8,300 bases of DNA, taken from NCBI GenBank assembly GCA_019307645.1, contig JAFDJF010000064.1:1-8300 (forward strand), in the 5' to 3' direction. The position numbers were made by a program, and so were the translations under genes. Under the pieces are notes generated by a model. The model worked only from the letters and a program-made list of their open reading frames with translations, had not been told where the DNA came from and made no database searches. Positions 1-7,142 of this stretch are shown here, piece by piece. Numbering within the stretch: position 1 is the first letter of the stretch; every line of letters begins with the position of its first letter. The DNA comes from Deltaproteobacteria bacterium. GTDB lineage: Bacteria; Desulfobacterota; DSM-4660; Desulfatiglandales; Desulfatiglandaceae.

Positions 1-1773
1 CATGGGATCATCGTCCGGTTCCGTGCCTGTAATCTGGAAGGAGAGCGGTTGGCCTTCCTTTACGGTTATGTCCTCAACCGGCAGGAGGGCAGGGGGATGG
101 TTGATGTCCTCGATCGTCGCCTGTGTCTGAGAGGAGTGGGAGGCCCCTTCGGGATCGGTCACGGTCAGTGTCACAATATAGTTTCCCGGCTCACTGTAGG
201 AATGGACAGGTGTCTCACCGGTTTCGGTGGCGTTGTCACCGAAATCCCATTCAAAGGTCAATGTATCATTATCCGGGTCAACTGAACCGGTGCCGTCACA
301 GCTGATCTCCTGACCCACGAGTGCGGAATAAGGGCCTCCTGCATCGGCTGAAGGGGGCCTGTTGGGGACCTCCGACACAACCAGGGTAAAGGTCTGAATG
401 TCGGTTCCACCGTTACCGTCGGTTACAGCCACAGTGATGTTAAAGGAACCGGGTATGGGAGAAGACCATGTGATCAGCCCTGTCTCAGGATTAATTGTTG
501 CCGCCTCAGGACTCTGAAACAAGATAAATTCAAGCGTGTCGTTATTCGGATCTTCAGCAATGGTCTGATAGGTGTAAGCGACACCTTCGTCAACGGCCGT
601 CACAGGAGGAGATGTGATCTGTGGCGGTAGATTTTCCAGCAATATGACGATTTGGACCTGGGCGGTATCTGTGCCGCCGCGACCGTCGCTTACAGTCAGT
701 GTTACGGTGTACGTGCCGGCGGCCGTGTAAGTGTGAGTCGGTGTTTCGCCGGTACCTGTATTGTTATCACCGAAATTCCATTCAAAGGTCAGGGGGTCGT
801 TGTCGGGATCGGACGACCCTGTGCCGTCAAACGCGACAGACTGCCCAACGATTCCGAAATATGGCCCTCCCGCATCGGCGACAGGGGGGCTATTGGGCGC
901 TTCTTCGATAATAATGGTGACACTGTCAGGGTCGCTCTGGGTGCCATCATCGTCAGTGGCGACAAGCGTGAAGGTGTATGTTCCCACATAGAGCGTAACC
1001 GTAGCCACGGAAACATCATCGGGATCCGGCGTGCCGGTCCAGACGTAGTTGACGACGGTGCCGTCTGTGTCGTTTGACCCTGTGCCGTCAAGGACAACGT
1101 CTATTGTAGTCTGCCCTGCCGGCAGGTTGAGGTTTTGGTCAGGGCCTGCATCCGCCACGGGACTTAGGTTGCCGGATTCCAGGATACCATAGGGCAACAC
1201 GTTATATCTGAAATGAATATCCTGAGATCGGACAAACTTCACTTCAAAGGTGATATTTCCTCCCGGCGGCAGCCCATCCCCCCGGGCGATTCTGGCCAGG
1301 TCGGATCCGTCTGCATCGCCGTCTCCGTCAGTGTCACCCGGGCAGTCACCCGAGCAGTCCGAGCGTCCAAAGCTTTCGAATAGGGGGGCGAAAGCAGTTC
1401 CGCTCTTTGGGGAGGTCAATTCAATGTAGTACTTATCGTAGGGGGTCGTTCCCGGACCTCCAAGCGCATCCGGCATCTGGACGTTGCTGTAGGCTGTGTC
1501 CAATATCTCAATGACGGCATGAATCGGAAAAGAAATGTTCGTTGCGGAAGTGTTGGTGATGGTGACGTCAGCCGTACTGGTGACCAAACGGGTTTCACGA
1601 TCCAGAGCGGAGCGTTCATTTGCTGTGGTGACAGTCACATATTGGCTGACATCCTGGGATGTTCCATCCTGGGCATGGGAGAACGGGGAGAGGACGAAAA
1701 ATAAGATCCATGTGACGACAAAGAATGCCGACGCCTTGGCTGCTGATATTTTCAATGACTGGGTCTGTGTCAT
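1..1773 (-). CDS. Large exported PKD/Ig-repeat protein with dockerin-like loop (5' part)
   Basis: The frame opens at the ATG at 1773 and runs unbroken for 591 codons off the left edge. GAGG lies about 10 bp before the ATG. A signal peptide covers about 1-34 (hydrophobic 16-29, cleavage after SHA). Residues 40-200 form an unrecognised N-terminal region that includes one EF-hand/dockerin-type calcium loop, DTDGDGDADGSDL (147-159), beside C140 and C144. Then come PKD-like domain 1 (about 204-289), PKD 2 (294-377, SSDPDNDPLTFEWNFGD), an Ig-like putative domain (381-468), PKD 3 (471-555) and the start of another Ig-like domain (558 onward). PKD and Ig-like repeats act as rigid spacers or binding domains in surface adhesins and secreted hydrolases. 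Any catalytic or anchoring domain would lie beyond the window. Proximity to a secretin and a PEP-CTERM protein suggests a surface product; the secretion route is inferred. Confidence 0.88.
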   Translation of the reverse strand, partial: MTQTQSLKISAAKASAFFVVTWILFFVLSPFSHAQDGTSQDVSQYVTVTTANERSALDRETRLVTSTADVTITNTSATNISFPIHAVIEILDTAYSNVQMPDALGGPGTTPYDKYYIELTSPKSGTAFAPLFESFGRSDCSGDCPGDTDGDGDADGSDLARIARGDGLPPGGNITFEVKFVRSQDIHFRYNVLPYGILESGNLSPVADAGPDQNLNLPAGQTTIDVVLDGTGSNDTDGTVVNYVWTGTPDPDDVSVATVTLYVGTYTFTLVATDDDGTQSDPDSVTIIIEEAPNSPPVADAGGPYFGIVGQSVAFDGTGSSDPDNDPLTFEWNFGDNNTGTGETPTHTYTAAGTYTVTLTVSDGRGGTDTAQVQIVILLENLPPQITSPPVTAVDEGVAYTYQTIAEDPNNDTLEFILFQSPEAATINPETGLITWSSPIPGSFNITVAVTDGNGGTDIQTFTLVVSEVPNRPPSADAGGPYSALVGQEISCDGTGSVDPDNDTLTFEWDFGDNATETGETPVHSYSEPGNYIVTLTVTDPEGASHSSQTQATIEDINHPPALLPVEDITVKEGQPLSFQITGTEPDDDPM

Positions 1774-1818
1774 AAGTGAAAAACCTCGAATCCAAGATTT
1801 ATTGAGCTGCGTAGTGTT

Positions 1819-1948
1819 TGAACGAAAACTCTGTTTTCGTATTTTAATTTCAAGAGGGAAATCATTAACATATTAAAATTACGTCCTTTTCTAAACCAAA
1901 ATCTACAATCTAAAATCCAAAATCGGTCCTGAAGGGTCTTTTCGTTCA
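1819..1948. promoter_or_regulatory. Inverted-repeat cluster in the PKD gene leader
   Basis: ACGAAAAC (1822-1829) and GTTTTCGT (1833-1840) form a perfect 8-bp stem with a 3-base loop. TGAACGAAAA (1819-1828) also has a perfect 10-bp partner, TTTTCGTTCA, at 1939-1948. The two pairings use the same arm and exclude each other. The cluster lies 46-175 bp upstream of the PKD gene start. The following sequence on the minus strand is not T-rich, so it is not a standard terminator for the preceding gene. Its function is unknown. Confidence 0.45.
1893..1927. repeat. 7-bp-period tandem repeat, consensus AATCYAA
   Basis: Five consecutive heptamers fit AATCYAA, with the outer ones degenerate. The array lies between the PEP-CTERM-like stop and the PKD gene. 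Unit length matches the arrays at 8087-8186, but the unit sequence differs. Confidence 0.7.
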
Positions 1949-1952
1949 GATA

Positions 1953-2642
1953 CTACGTATGGAAATTGGATTTTGCCCGTCGCCGAAGGAGCCCAATGGT
2001 TCCAATAAGGCCGGAACCGAGAAGCAGGAACGCCGATGGGATGGGGATCTGGGAGATGCAGACATTGGCCAATTGCACCTGGCTGTCGTCATCTATGCAG
2101 TTCCAGTCAATGAGTTCAAAACCGGGGACCACATAGGCGTACATGTTTTCAAAGGCCATGCTGAAATGCAGCCAGTCGTCACCTTCCGGGCTCGTGGAGA
2201 CCGTACCAAAGTTGTTGAATACGCCCCCGGCATCGAGATCAAACATGGGCATGGATTTGTAACAATCATCGCAGTCCGGCAAAGTCTTGTCGTCTCTGAA
2301 AAGCAGTGTTGCATAAAAGGAGTCGAGAAAAGCAAAAGGCGGGGCAGGGGGTGGCGCAGCAACATCCGACAGATCGTTCTTAAAGTCGAAGTCAATATTG
2401 TACATGCCCGGGCTCAGAGGATTGAAGCTGTAAAGATAGCTCCAGACCGCACCGTTATCTCCGAATGTAATCAGCGGAGGATCTATCGTGATGTCTCCTC
2501 CCTGGATTATCCTTCTGAGTTCAAAACAGCAATCATTATTGTCAGGACAACTGACAGGACACGCATGGGAAAGCCCCCCAAGCAAAGAAAACGAAACAAA
2601 CCCTACCCATAAAATCAAAGCCCCCTTCTTTAAAGTCGCCAT
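1953..2642 (-). CDS. Exported PEP-CTERM-like surface protein, function unknown
   Basis: The 229-residue product starts with a signal peptide (KK, then a hydrophobic stretch 8-24, cleavage probably after SHA at residue 27). The mature part is acidic with eight cysteines (28, 32, 38, 39, 124, 127, 182, 195) and a short proline-rich run at about 96-102; no known enzyme motif is seen. The C-terminus has the three-part sorting layout of PEP-CTERM proteins: PIPSA (200-204), a hydrophobic helix LLLGSGLIGTIGLL (206-219) and RRR (220-222). Such tails are recognised by exosortase, which cleaves and anchors or releases the protein at the surface, often with exopolysaccharide. The literal PEP triplet is replaced by a PIPSA variant. 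Expression is probably sigma-54 dependent. It stands alone after the gspE block and 179 bp before the PKD gene. No exosortase is in the window. Confidence 0.82.
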   Translation of the reverse strand: MATLKKGALILWVGFVSFSLLGGLSHACPVSCPDNNDCCFELRRIIQGGDITIDPPLITFGDNGAVWSYLYSFNPLSPGMYNIDFDFKNDLSDVAAPPPAPPFAFLDSFYATLLFRDDKTLPDCDDCYKSMPMFDLDAGGVFNNFGTVSTSPEGDDWLHFSMAFENMYAYVVPGFELIDWNCIDDDSQVQLANVCISQIPIPSAFLLLGSGLIGTIGLLRRRAKSNFHT

Positions 2643-2648
2643 GTTCTT

Positions 2649-2655
2649 CTCCTTT
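2649..2655 (-). promoter_or_regulatory. Strong ribosome binding site fixing the PEP-CTERM-like gene start
   Basis: AAAGGAG on the minus strand lies 6 bp before the ATG at 2642. This selects that start, which places a signal peptide at the N-terminus, over the in-frame ATG at 2801, which would bury it. Confidence 0.85.
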
Positions 2656-2797
2656 CCTGTATAAACCGTCAAATGACCCGGCATGGTATAGCTCCCAACG
2701 CTTCTCCAGTGGTGGAAAAGTTTTTGGTTCGGGTGCCACAATGAAACGAAATTCACTTCCCTTTTGCTAAAAAAAACCTTATCCCGTTGTTTTGATT

Positions 2798-2812
2798 GCA
2801 TCTTTTGTGCCA
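2798..2812 (-). promoter_or_regulatory. Sigma-54 (RpoN) -24/-12 promoter
   Basis: The minus strand reads TGGCACAAAAGATGC, matching the consensus TGGCAC-N5-TTGC at 9 of 10 positions. The invariant GG and GC are exactly 10 bp apart. The predicted start is near 2786, leaving a leader of about 145 nt before the ATG at 2642. It lies upstream of the PEP-CTERM-like gene, and RpoN-dependent PEP-CTERM genes have been described in floc-forming bacteria. Confidence 0.65.
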
Positions 2813-2923
2813 GAAGTTCAAAACAATCATGCCGTACAACCTATAGAAAACATTGATGATTTTTGCGTGTTTTTAAGAGGATATGGGTATGGGAAAAGAA
2901 ATACCATTTTATCGTGTAATTTG

Positions 2924-2940
2924 TTGCCACATTATGGCAA
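2924..2940. promoter_or_regulatory. Candidate upstream activator site, TTGCCA-N5-TGGCAA
   Basis: A perfect inverted repeat with 6-bp arms and a 5-bp spacer is centred about 145 bp upstream of the start site predicted from the -24/-12 element. Sigma-54 activators of the NtrC family usually bind dyads 80-200 bp upstream, so size and position fit. No T-run follows on either strand, which argues against a terminator for gspE. The activator is unknown; PrsR, described for PEP-CTERM genes, is one possibility. Confidence 0.5.
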
Positions 2941-3036
2941 AAGATTTCATATATGTCTTTTTCTGTGACAGGGATTCTGCAGGCGGAAGTCTCGTGGGTG
3001 AAGCAAATCGGTGGGTGGTTACAGGAGTGGAGGCAC

Positions 3037-4725
3037 TTACTGCTGTGTAACCCGAAAGACCTCTTCAATGGTGGTAATGCCGTCAAATACCTTTTGGGCA
3101 CCGTCATGGCGGAGGGTGATCATTCCCTGTTCAACAGCCATTCGTTTGATGGCATTGGAATCGGAGGTTTTCAAGATGAGATTCTTGATCGTGTCATCCA
3201 GGTGCATCAGTTCAAACACACCTATCCTCCCCTTGTACCCTGTATTGAGGCAGGCAGGGCATCCGGTACCCCGGTAGATTTTTTTGCCGTCAGCCATCTC
3301 AGGGGTTATTCCGACACTCAACAGTGATTCTTCATCCGGTGTGTACTCCTGTTTGCAGTTGTTGCAAATGACGCGTACAAGCCTTTGTGCCAGTATGCCT
3401 ATCACGGAAGATGTGACCAGGAACGGTTCTATCCCCATGTCATTAAGACGCGTAATTGCACTTGCGGCGTCATTGGTGTGAAGGGTGGAAAACACAAGAT
3501 GACCGGTCAAAGCGGATTGAATTGCTATCTCTGCGGTTTCCAGATCCCTTATCTCACCCACAAGGATTACGTCAGGATCCTGGCGCACAATTGATCTCAG
3601 ACCCCTGGCAAATGTGAGGTCAATTTTGGGGTTGACCTGGATCTGACCGATGCCTTCGATCTGGTATTCGACGGGATCTTCTATGGTAATGATATTGATG
3701 TCGGTGTTATTGATTATGGAAAGGGCACCGTAAAGTGTCGTGGTTTTGCCGCTTCCTGTTGGGCCGGTGACCAGAAGGATGCCATATGCGGATTTGATGA
3801 GTTTATTGAATTCTACCAGCCTGTCTTCAGACATACCGATATCCCTAAGCCTGAGCAAGACATTGGATTTATCAAGCAGACGCAAAACCACCCTCTCACC
3901 AAAGGCCGTAGGTATGGTTGAAGCTCGGATATCGATGCTTTTATTTGCAATCTTGATTTCGATCCTGCCGTCCTGGGGAAGCCTTTTTTCGGCAATGTTC
4001 ATGTCTGCCATGATTTTTATTCGTGAGATCAGGGCGGATTGAATATGTTTTGGTGGAGAGAGCATGTTGTAAAGGATCCCGTCCACCCTGCTCCTTATAT
4101 TTAGCCTTTTCTGCAAGGGTTCAATATGGATATCGCTGGCGCCGTCTTTAACGGCTTGGGAGAACATCAGATTGACCAGTTTAATGATGGGCGCATCACT
4201 TGTATCATCAAGAAGATCGTCTGTCTCTCGGATCTCCGAAAAGAGTTGATCGGTGTCTTCCTCATGCATGCCTTCGATGACCTGTTCGGCAGAGTCCCTG
4301 CGCATGTCATAGGCAAAATTGATGGCCGAAAGGATGGACGAACGAGAGGCTATCACGACATTTGTGCTGGAAAAGCCCAGGATGAGACGAAGGTCGTCAA
4401 GGGGTTGAAAGAGCAGCGGATCATTCACGGCAATAAAACTTTCCTTATCGGTTAAGACCGGGGCCATTTTGTATTTTTTTAGAAACTGGATAGGGACTTC
4501 TTCTGTAAACTCGGTGCTAAAGTCTTCGAGAGGGAGGGACGTGTAAAAAGGCAGACCCAGCTGTATGCTCAGGGCCTTTAACAGGTCGGATTCCAGGATA
4601 GCCTTCTGTCGTATCAGGATCTCACCGATGCGGCCTCCCTTTTCATCTTTGATCCTGAGCGCCTCGGTTAACGTCTGCTCCGAAAGCCCGCAGGTTTCTA
4701 ATAATATTGTGCCGATTGGTTTCAT
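3037..4725 (-). CDS. gspE: Type II secretion/MSHA-type assembly ATPase, GspE/PulE family
   Basis: The 562-residue product is a cytoplasmic hexameric ATPase that drives pseudopilus or pilus assembly. Residues about 1-140 form the GspE N-terminal domain. Catalytic motifs are complete: Walker A GPTGSGKTTT (321-330), Asp box around ITIEDPVEY (346-354), Walker B DPDVILVGEIRD (383-394) and His box TGHLVFSTLHTNDA (407-420). A zinc-binding tetracysteine module is present as C454xxC457 and C489xxC492, as in GspE, PilB and MshE. All these argue for an active motor and against the retraction ATPase PilT. The gene follows the secretin after a 216-bp spacer containing a dispersed repeat. No Shine-Dalgarno sequence precedes the ATG at 4725. 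No gspF gene follows, although gspF or mshG commonly does, so the inner-membrane platform protein must be encoded elsewhere. GspE versus MshE cannot be settled from the sequence alone. Confidence 0.93.
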   Translation of the reverse strand: MKPIGTILLETCGLSEQTLTEALRIKDEKGGRIGEILIRQKAILESDLLKALSIQLGLPFYTSLPLEDFSTEFTEEVPIQFLKKYKMAPVLTDKESFIAVNDPLLFQPLDDLRLILGFSSTNVVIASRSSILSAINFAYDMRRDSAEQVIEGMHEEDTDQLFSEIRETDDLLDDTSDAPIIKLVNLMFSQAVKDGASDIHIEPLQKRLNIRSRVDGILYNMLSPPKHIQSALISRIKIMADMNIAEKRLPQDGRIEIKIANKSIDIRASTIPTAFGERVVLRLLDKSNVLLRLRDIGMSEDRLVEFNKLIKSAYGILLVTGPTGSGKTTTLYGALSIINNTDINIITIEDPVEYQIEGIGQIQVNPKIDLTFARGLRSIVRQDPDVILVGEIRDLETAEIAIQSALTGHLVFSTLHTNDAASAITRLNDMGIEPFLVTSSVIGILAQRLVRVICNNCKQEYTPDEESLLSVGITPEMADGKKIYRGTGCPACLNTGYKGRIGVFELMHLDDTIKNLILKTSDSNAIKRMAVEQGMITLRHDGAQKVFDGITTIEEVFRVTQQ

Positions 4726-4759
4726 AAGTAAAAGTGATCTAAAGTTAATAACAAGAAAT

Positions 4760-4928
4760 GTAACTGTTCAGGTTGCTTAGACTGTAGGTCCCGCGGAACG
4801 CGGGATTAGTTTGCGAACAGCCTCACTACGTGAGTAGTCACGCCCTGAGTTTCGTATGATCACGAATGTTCCCTTCCTGCGGTACCTCACAGCCTAAATG
4901 CCTACAGCCTATCTACCTGAGTAGTTAC
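4760..4928. repeat. MITE/REP-like dispersed repeat, copy A (169 bp)
   Basis: This has the same termini and arms as the copy at 7143-7359, in the same orientation, but with a 27-bp centre (4818-4844). The imperfect terminal inverted repeats are 4760-4788 and 4901-4928. Inside are a perfect 7-bp-stem hairpin TCCCGCG-GAA-CGCGGGA at about 4789-4805 and a CTCAC/GTGAG hairpin in the centre. In transcription order it begins 13 bp after the gspD stop and ends 34 bp before the gspE ATG. The flanks CAAGAAAT (left) and CAAGAATT (right) could be an imperfect 8-bp target duplication. No reading frame is present. As RNA its ends would pair into a long hairpin. Confidence 0.8.
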
Positions 4929-4941
4929 CAAGAATTTTTAT

Positions 4942-7074
4942 CTACTCTTCCTCTTCCTTGCCCACTTCCTGGCCGTCTGACCACGGTGTTTTGTACAACT
5001 TTATGACGCCTTCTTTAATGCCTTCAATATCATCTCTTTTTTCTTCATAAACCTCTTGTGCCTCTTCCGGATTTTCAATAATGTGCGGTGTTATGAATAT
5101 GTAAAGATTGGTTTTGTCTCCGGAATTCCCTTTTGATTTGAAAAGCCATCCAAGCACGGGGACATTTCCAAGACAGGGGGTACTGGAAGTCGTCTGACTC
5201 AATGTTTCATCGATCAAACCGCCGATGACCACTGTATGGCCGTCTTTGATGACGACGGTGGTCTTGGTCTGCCGCTTCAGGGTGGTCGGAAGTCCCTCGG
5301 TCTGCTGTGCGACAACCTGCGACACTTCTTGATATATTTTCAGGCGGACAAACCTTTCCTGGTTGATCTGTGGGGTAATCTTGAGGGTAACCCCCACATC
5401 CTTAAATTCGTAGTTGCTGTAATCCACTTCTGCTGTTGAAGTTTGCAGACTGGTCAGATAGGGGATATTGTCAGCAACGATGATTTCTGCTTCTTCATTG
5501 TCGGTTGTCATGATCTGCGGGGTTGACAGGATGTGGACATCCGAATCCCCCTCATAAGCGCGAATTAACGCCTGAATGCTGGGGAATGTGATGCCGCCGA
5601 TTTCAATGCTCTCTCCCAGGACCCCGAGGGCAAGACCGCGTGGAAGTCCTGCTAAAGGATTAGCAGGGATCTGACTAGTTGCCGCGGTAGAACCTGCAAA
5701 GGCCCCCACGTCTTTGCCCTGATAACTGCCGATATCTTTTCCAATCCGCCACTCCACGCCAACGGCAAAGTCTTTTTCTACACTGACTTCCATAAGAAGG
5801 GCTTCGATGTAAACCATTCGCCGGGGGATATCCAACTTCTTGATCACGCCTTCAAGGGCAAGGTAGTCGCTCTTTTTGGCTGTGATCACGAGCGAGTTGG
5901 TCGCCTTGTCTGCCACAATCTGGACGTCTTTGGAAATAACAGGCGCCTTTCCCTTTTTGGCCGCCGCTTTCTGATCGGAAGGAATGGCTTTCAGGACTGA
6001 AGCCAGATCTTCAGCATTGGCATTCTGTAGATAATAGACATGAATGTCTCCTTCGCCGCGCGGGATTTCCGTGTCCAGCAGCTTTATAAGTTGTTTGACC
6101 TTGCGTGCATCATCTTCAGATGCCAATATGATCAGGGCATTTGTCCTTTCATCAGAAGTGATTCTGATAGCGCCTCCGCCTGTGGGGCCTTTCTTTCCCT
6201 TGGCCGCTGTCGCACGTCTTTGAAAAACAGTGTTCAGGGATTTGGTCAGGACAGATGCAGTTGCATATTCAAGGGGGATAACCGATATCTCTTCTCCGAT
6301 TCCCGCCACATCGATTTCATCTATGATCTTGATCAGTCGGTTGATATTGGACAGGACATCGGTGACGATCAAGGTGCCTGTTGGTGCATACGGGACAATC
6401 AGGCTGTTTTTGGAAATAAAGGGCGTAAAGAGTTTTTTCAGCTCATTAGGATCAGCATACCTCAGCGGGATCAGTTGCGTCACCACTTTGTCTTCAGGGG
6501 AAATGGCCTGCCTTTTCAGCCTTGTCTCGATGTTTTTTGATTTTGCCTTGGCCGCCGGTACAATTTTTGTGATATTACCTGCCGGCACAGTGGCATAGCC
6601 ATACACTTCCAAAACAGATTCAAATACTTTGTAGGCCTCTTCCACGGATATCTTGGTTGGGGAAATAACCGTCACTTTCCCGCTGACCGCCTTATCGATG
6701 ACAAAGTTCGTGCCGGTCAATTCGCTGATGAATTTGATAAATATGGCCATGTCAACATTGTCAAAATCAATGGTAACATAACGCTTTTCAGGCTTTTTTT
6801 CTTCAGGGGATTTTGTCTCCCCGGCCTGCGTTTCTTTTTTATTGTTTTTTGGTTCGGACCGGTCAGGTTCCTTCCTTTCAGGACGAACTGCTGCCGGCTC
6901 TGTCCCGACAGGTTTTGGCGGTGTTTGAACCGTTTGTTCAGAACCGGGTGTGACAGGGGTTACGCCCTCCTCGCCGGCGACACGGGCGCCCTGGACCGGG
7001 GAACCGTTTGCCATGAACCACAATATTACCAGCAGAATGAAGAAGCTGTATTTTTGTTTCATTTTGAATCTCAT
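4942..7074 (-). CDS. gspD: Type II secretion/MSHA-type secretin, GspD family
   Basis: From the ATG at 7074 the product has 710 residues, normal for GspD. It forms the multimeric outer-membrane channel through which folded substrates or a pilus pass. A signal peptide spans about 1-29 (basic start, then FFILLVILWF). A Pro/Lys/Glu-rich linker of about 65 residues precedes the periplasmic domains: N0 about 98-170 (VTIDFDNVDMAIFIKFIS...), N1 about 197-258, N2 about 262-337 and N3 about 343-418. The secretin core runs about 419-668 and contains the family signature VPVLGWLF at 638-645, followed by LYIFITPHII. The tail is acidic and ends EEEE. Neighbours are a TPR protein upstream and the GspE ATPase downstream, with a dispersed repeat in each spacer. 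The long N-terminal linker is somewhat unusual. PilQ is unlikely because no AMIN domains are seen; an MshL-type role is possible. Confidence 0.93.
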   Translation of the reverse strand: MRFKMKQKYSFFILLVILWFMANGSPVQGARVAGEEGVTPVTPGSEQTVQTPPKPVGTEPAAVRPERKEPDRSEPKNNKKETQAGETKSPEEKKPEKRYVTIDFDNVDMAIFIKFISELTGTNFVIDKAVSGKVTVISPTKISVEEAYKVFESVLEVYGYATVPAGNITKIVPAAKAKSKNIETRLKRQAISPEDKVVTQLIPLRYADPNELKKLFTPFISKNSLIVPYAPTGTLIVTDVLSNINRLIKIIDEIDVAGIGEEISVIPLEYATASVLTKSLNTVFQRRATAAKGKKGPTGGGAIRITSDERTNALIILASEDDARKVKQLIKLLDTEIPRGEGDIHVYYLQNANAEDLASVLKAIPSDQKAAAKKGKAPVISKDVQIVADKATNSLVITAKKSDYLALEGVIKKLDIPRRMVYIEALLMEVSVEKDFAVGVEWRIGKDIGSYQGKDVGAFAGSTAATSQIPANPLAGLPRGLALGVLGESIEIGGITFPSIQALIRAYEGDSDVHILSTPQIMTTDNEEAEIIVADNIPYLTSLQTSTAEVDYSNYEFKDVGVTLKITPQINQERFVRLKIYQEVSQVVAQQTEGLPTTLKRQTKTTVVIKDGHTVVIGGLIDETLSQTTSSTPCLGNVPVLGWLFKSKGNSGDKTNLYIFITPHIIENPEEAQEVYEEKRDDIEGIKEGVIKLYKTPWSDGQEVGKEEEE

Positions 7075-7083
7075 GATTATGTG

Positions 7084-7089
7084 CCTCAC
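7084..7089 (-). promoter_or_regulatory. Ribosome binding site deciding the secretin start
   Basis: On the minus strand GTGAGG lies 9 bp before the ATG at 7074. This favours that ATG over the in-frame GTG at 7089, which overlaps the site itself, and over the ATG at 7062, which lacks a comparable site. Confidence 0.6.
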
Positions 7090-7142
7090 AGGTCTATCAC
7101 TTTTAATTGGGGCAATACGCGCTCAATTAGTGTAATATTTTA

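Larger units (their letters stand above)
2643..3036. other. 394-bp intergenic region, regulatory for the PEP-CTERM-like gene
   Basis: No supported gene lies here. It holds a sigma-54 promoter candidate (2798-2812), a perfect 17-bp palindrome (2924-2940) and a strong ribosome binding site (2649-2655). I see no hairpin plus T-run terminator after gspE. An open frame continues upstream of the PEP-CTERM-like gene to 2801, but its start would overlap the promoter and it looks non-coding. Confidence 0.6.

Noticed and set aside
1906..1921. Second sigma-54-like element (TGG...TTGT) before the PKD gene
   Set aside because: The invariant GC is GT and the CAC is missing; the match arises from the 7-bp repeat.
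1928..1952. CTGAA/TTCAG hairpin as terminator of the PEP-CTERM-like gene
   Set aside because: The 5-bp stem with an 11-base loop and no T-run is too weak to call.
2552..2568. Lipobox (LSHAC) in the PEP-CTERM-like signal peptide
   Set aside because: The -3 position is serine and -2 is histidine, unlike lipoprotein consensus; ordinary signal peptidase cleavage after SHA fits better.
1959..2612. 217-codon open frame on the plus strand
   Set aside because: It is exactly antisense to the PEP-CTERM-like gene, has no ribosome site or recognisable domain, and the minus-strand product has a clear signal peptide and sorting tail.
2643..2801. N-terminal extension of the PEP-CTERM-like protein by 53 residues
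   Set aside because: It would bury the signal peptide, overlaps the sigma-54 element, and a strong ribosome site precedes the internal ATG at 2642.
2924..2940. Palindrome as gspE terminator
   Set aside because: There is no T-run after it on the minus strand, the stem is only 6 bp, and it lies about 100 bp after the stop codon.
2841..3107. 88-codon minus-strand frame overlapping the end of gspE
   Set aside because: It overlaps gspE out of frame, has no ribosome site and shows no recognisable domain.
6040..6540. 166-codon open frame on the plus strand
   Set aside because: It is antisense to the N0-N2 region of the secretin, with low-complexity unrecognisable translation.
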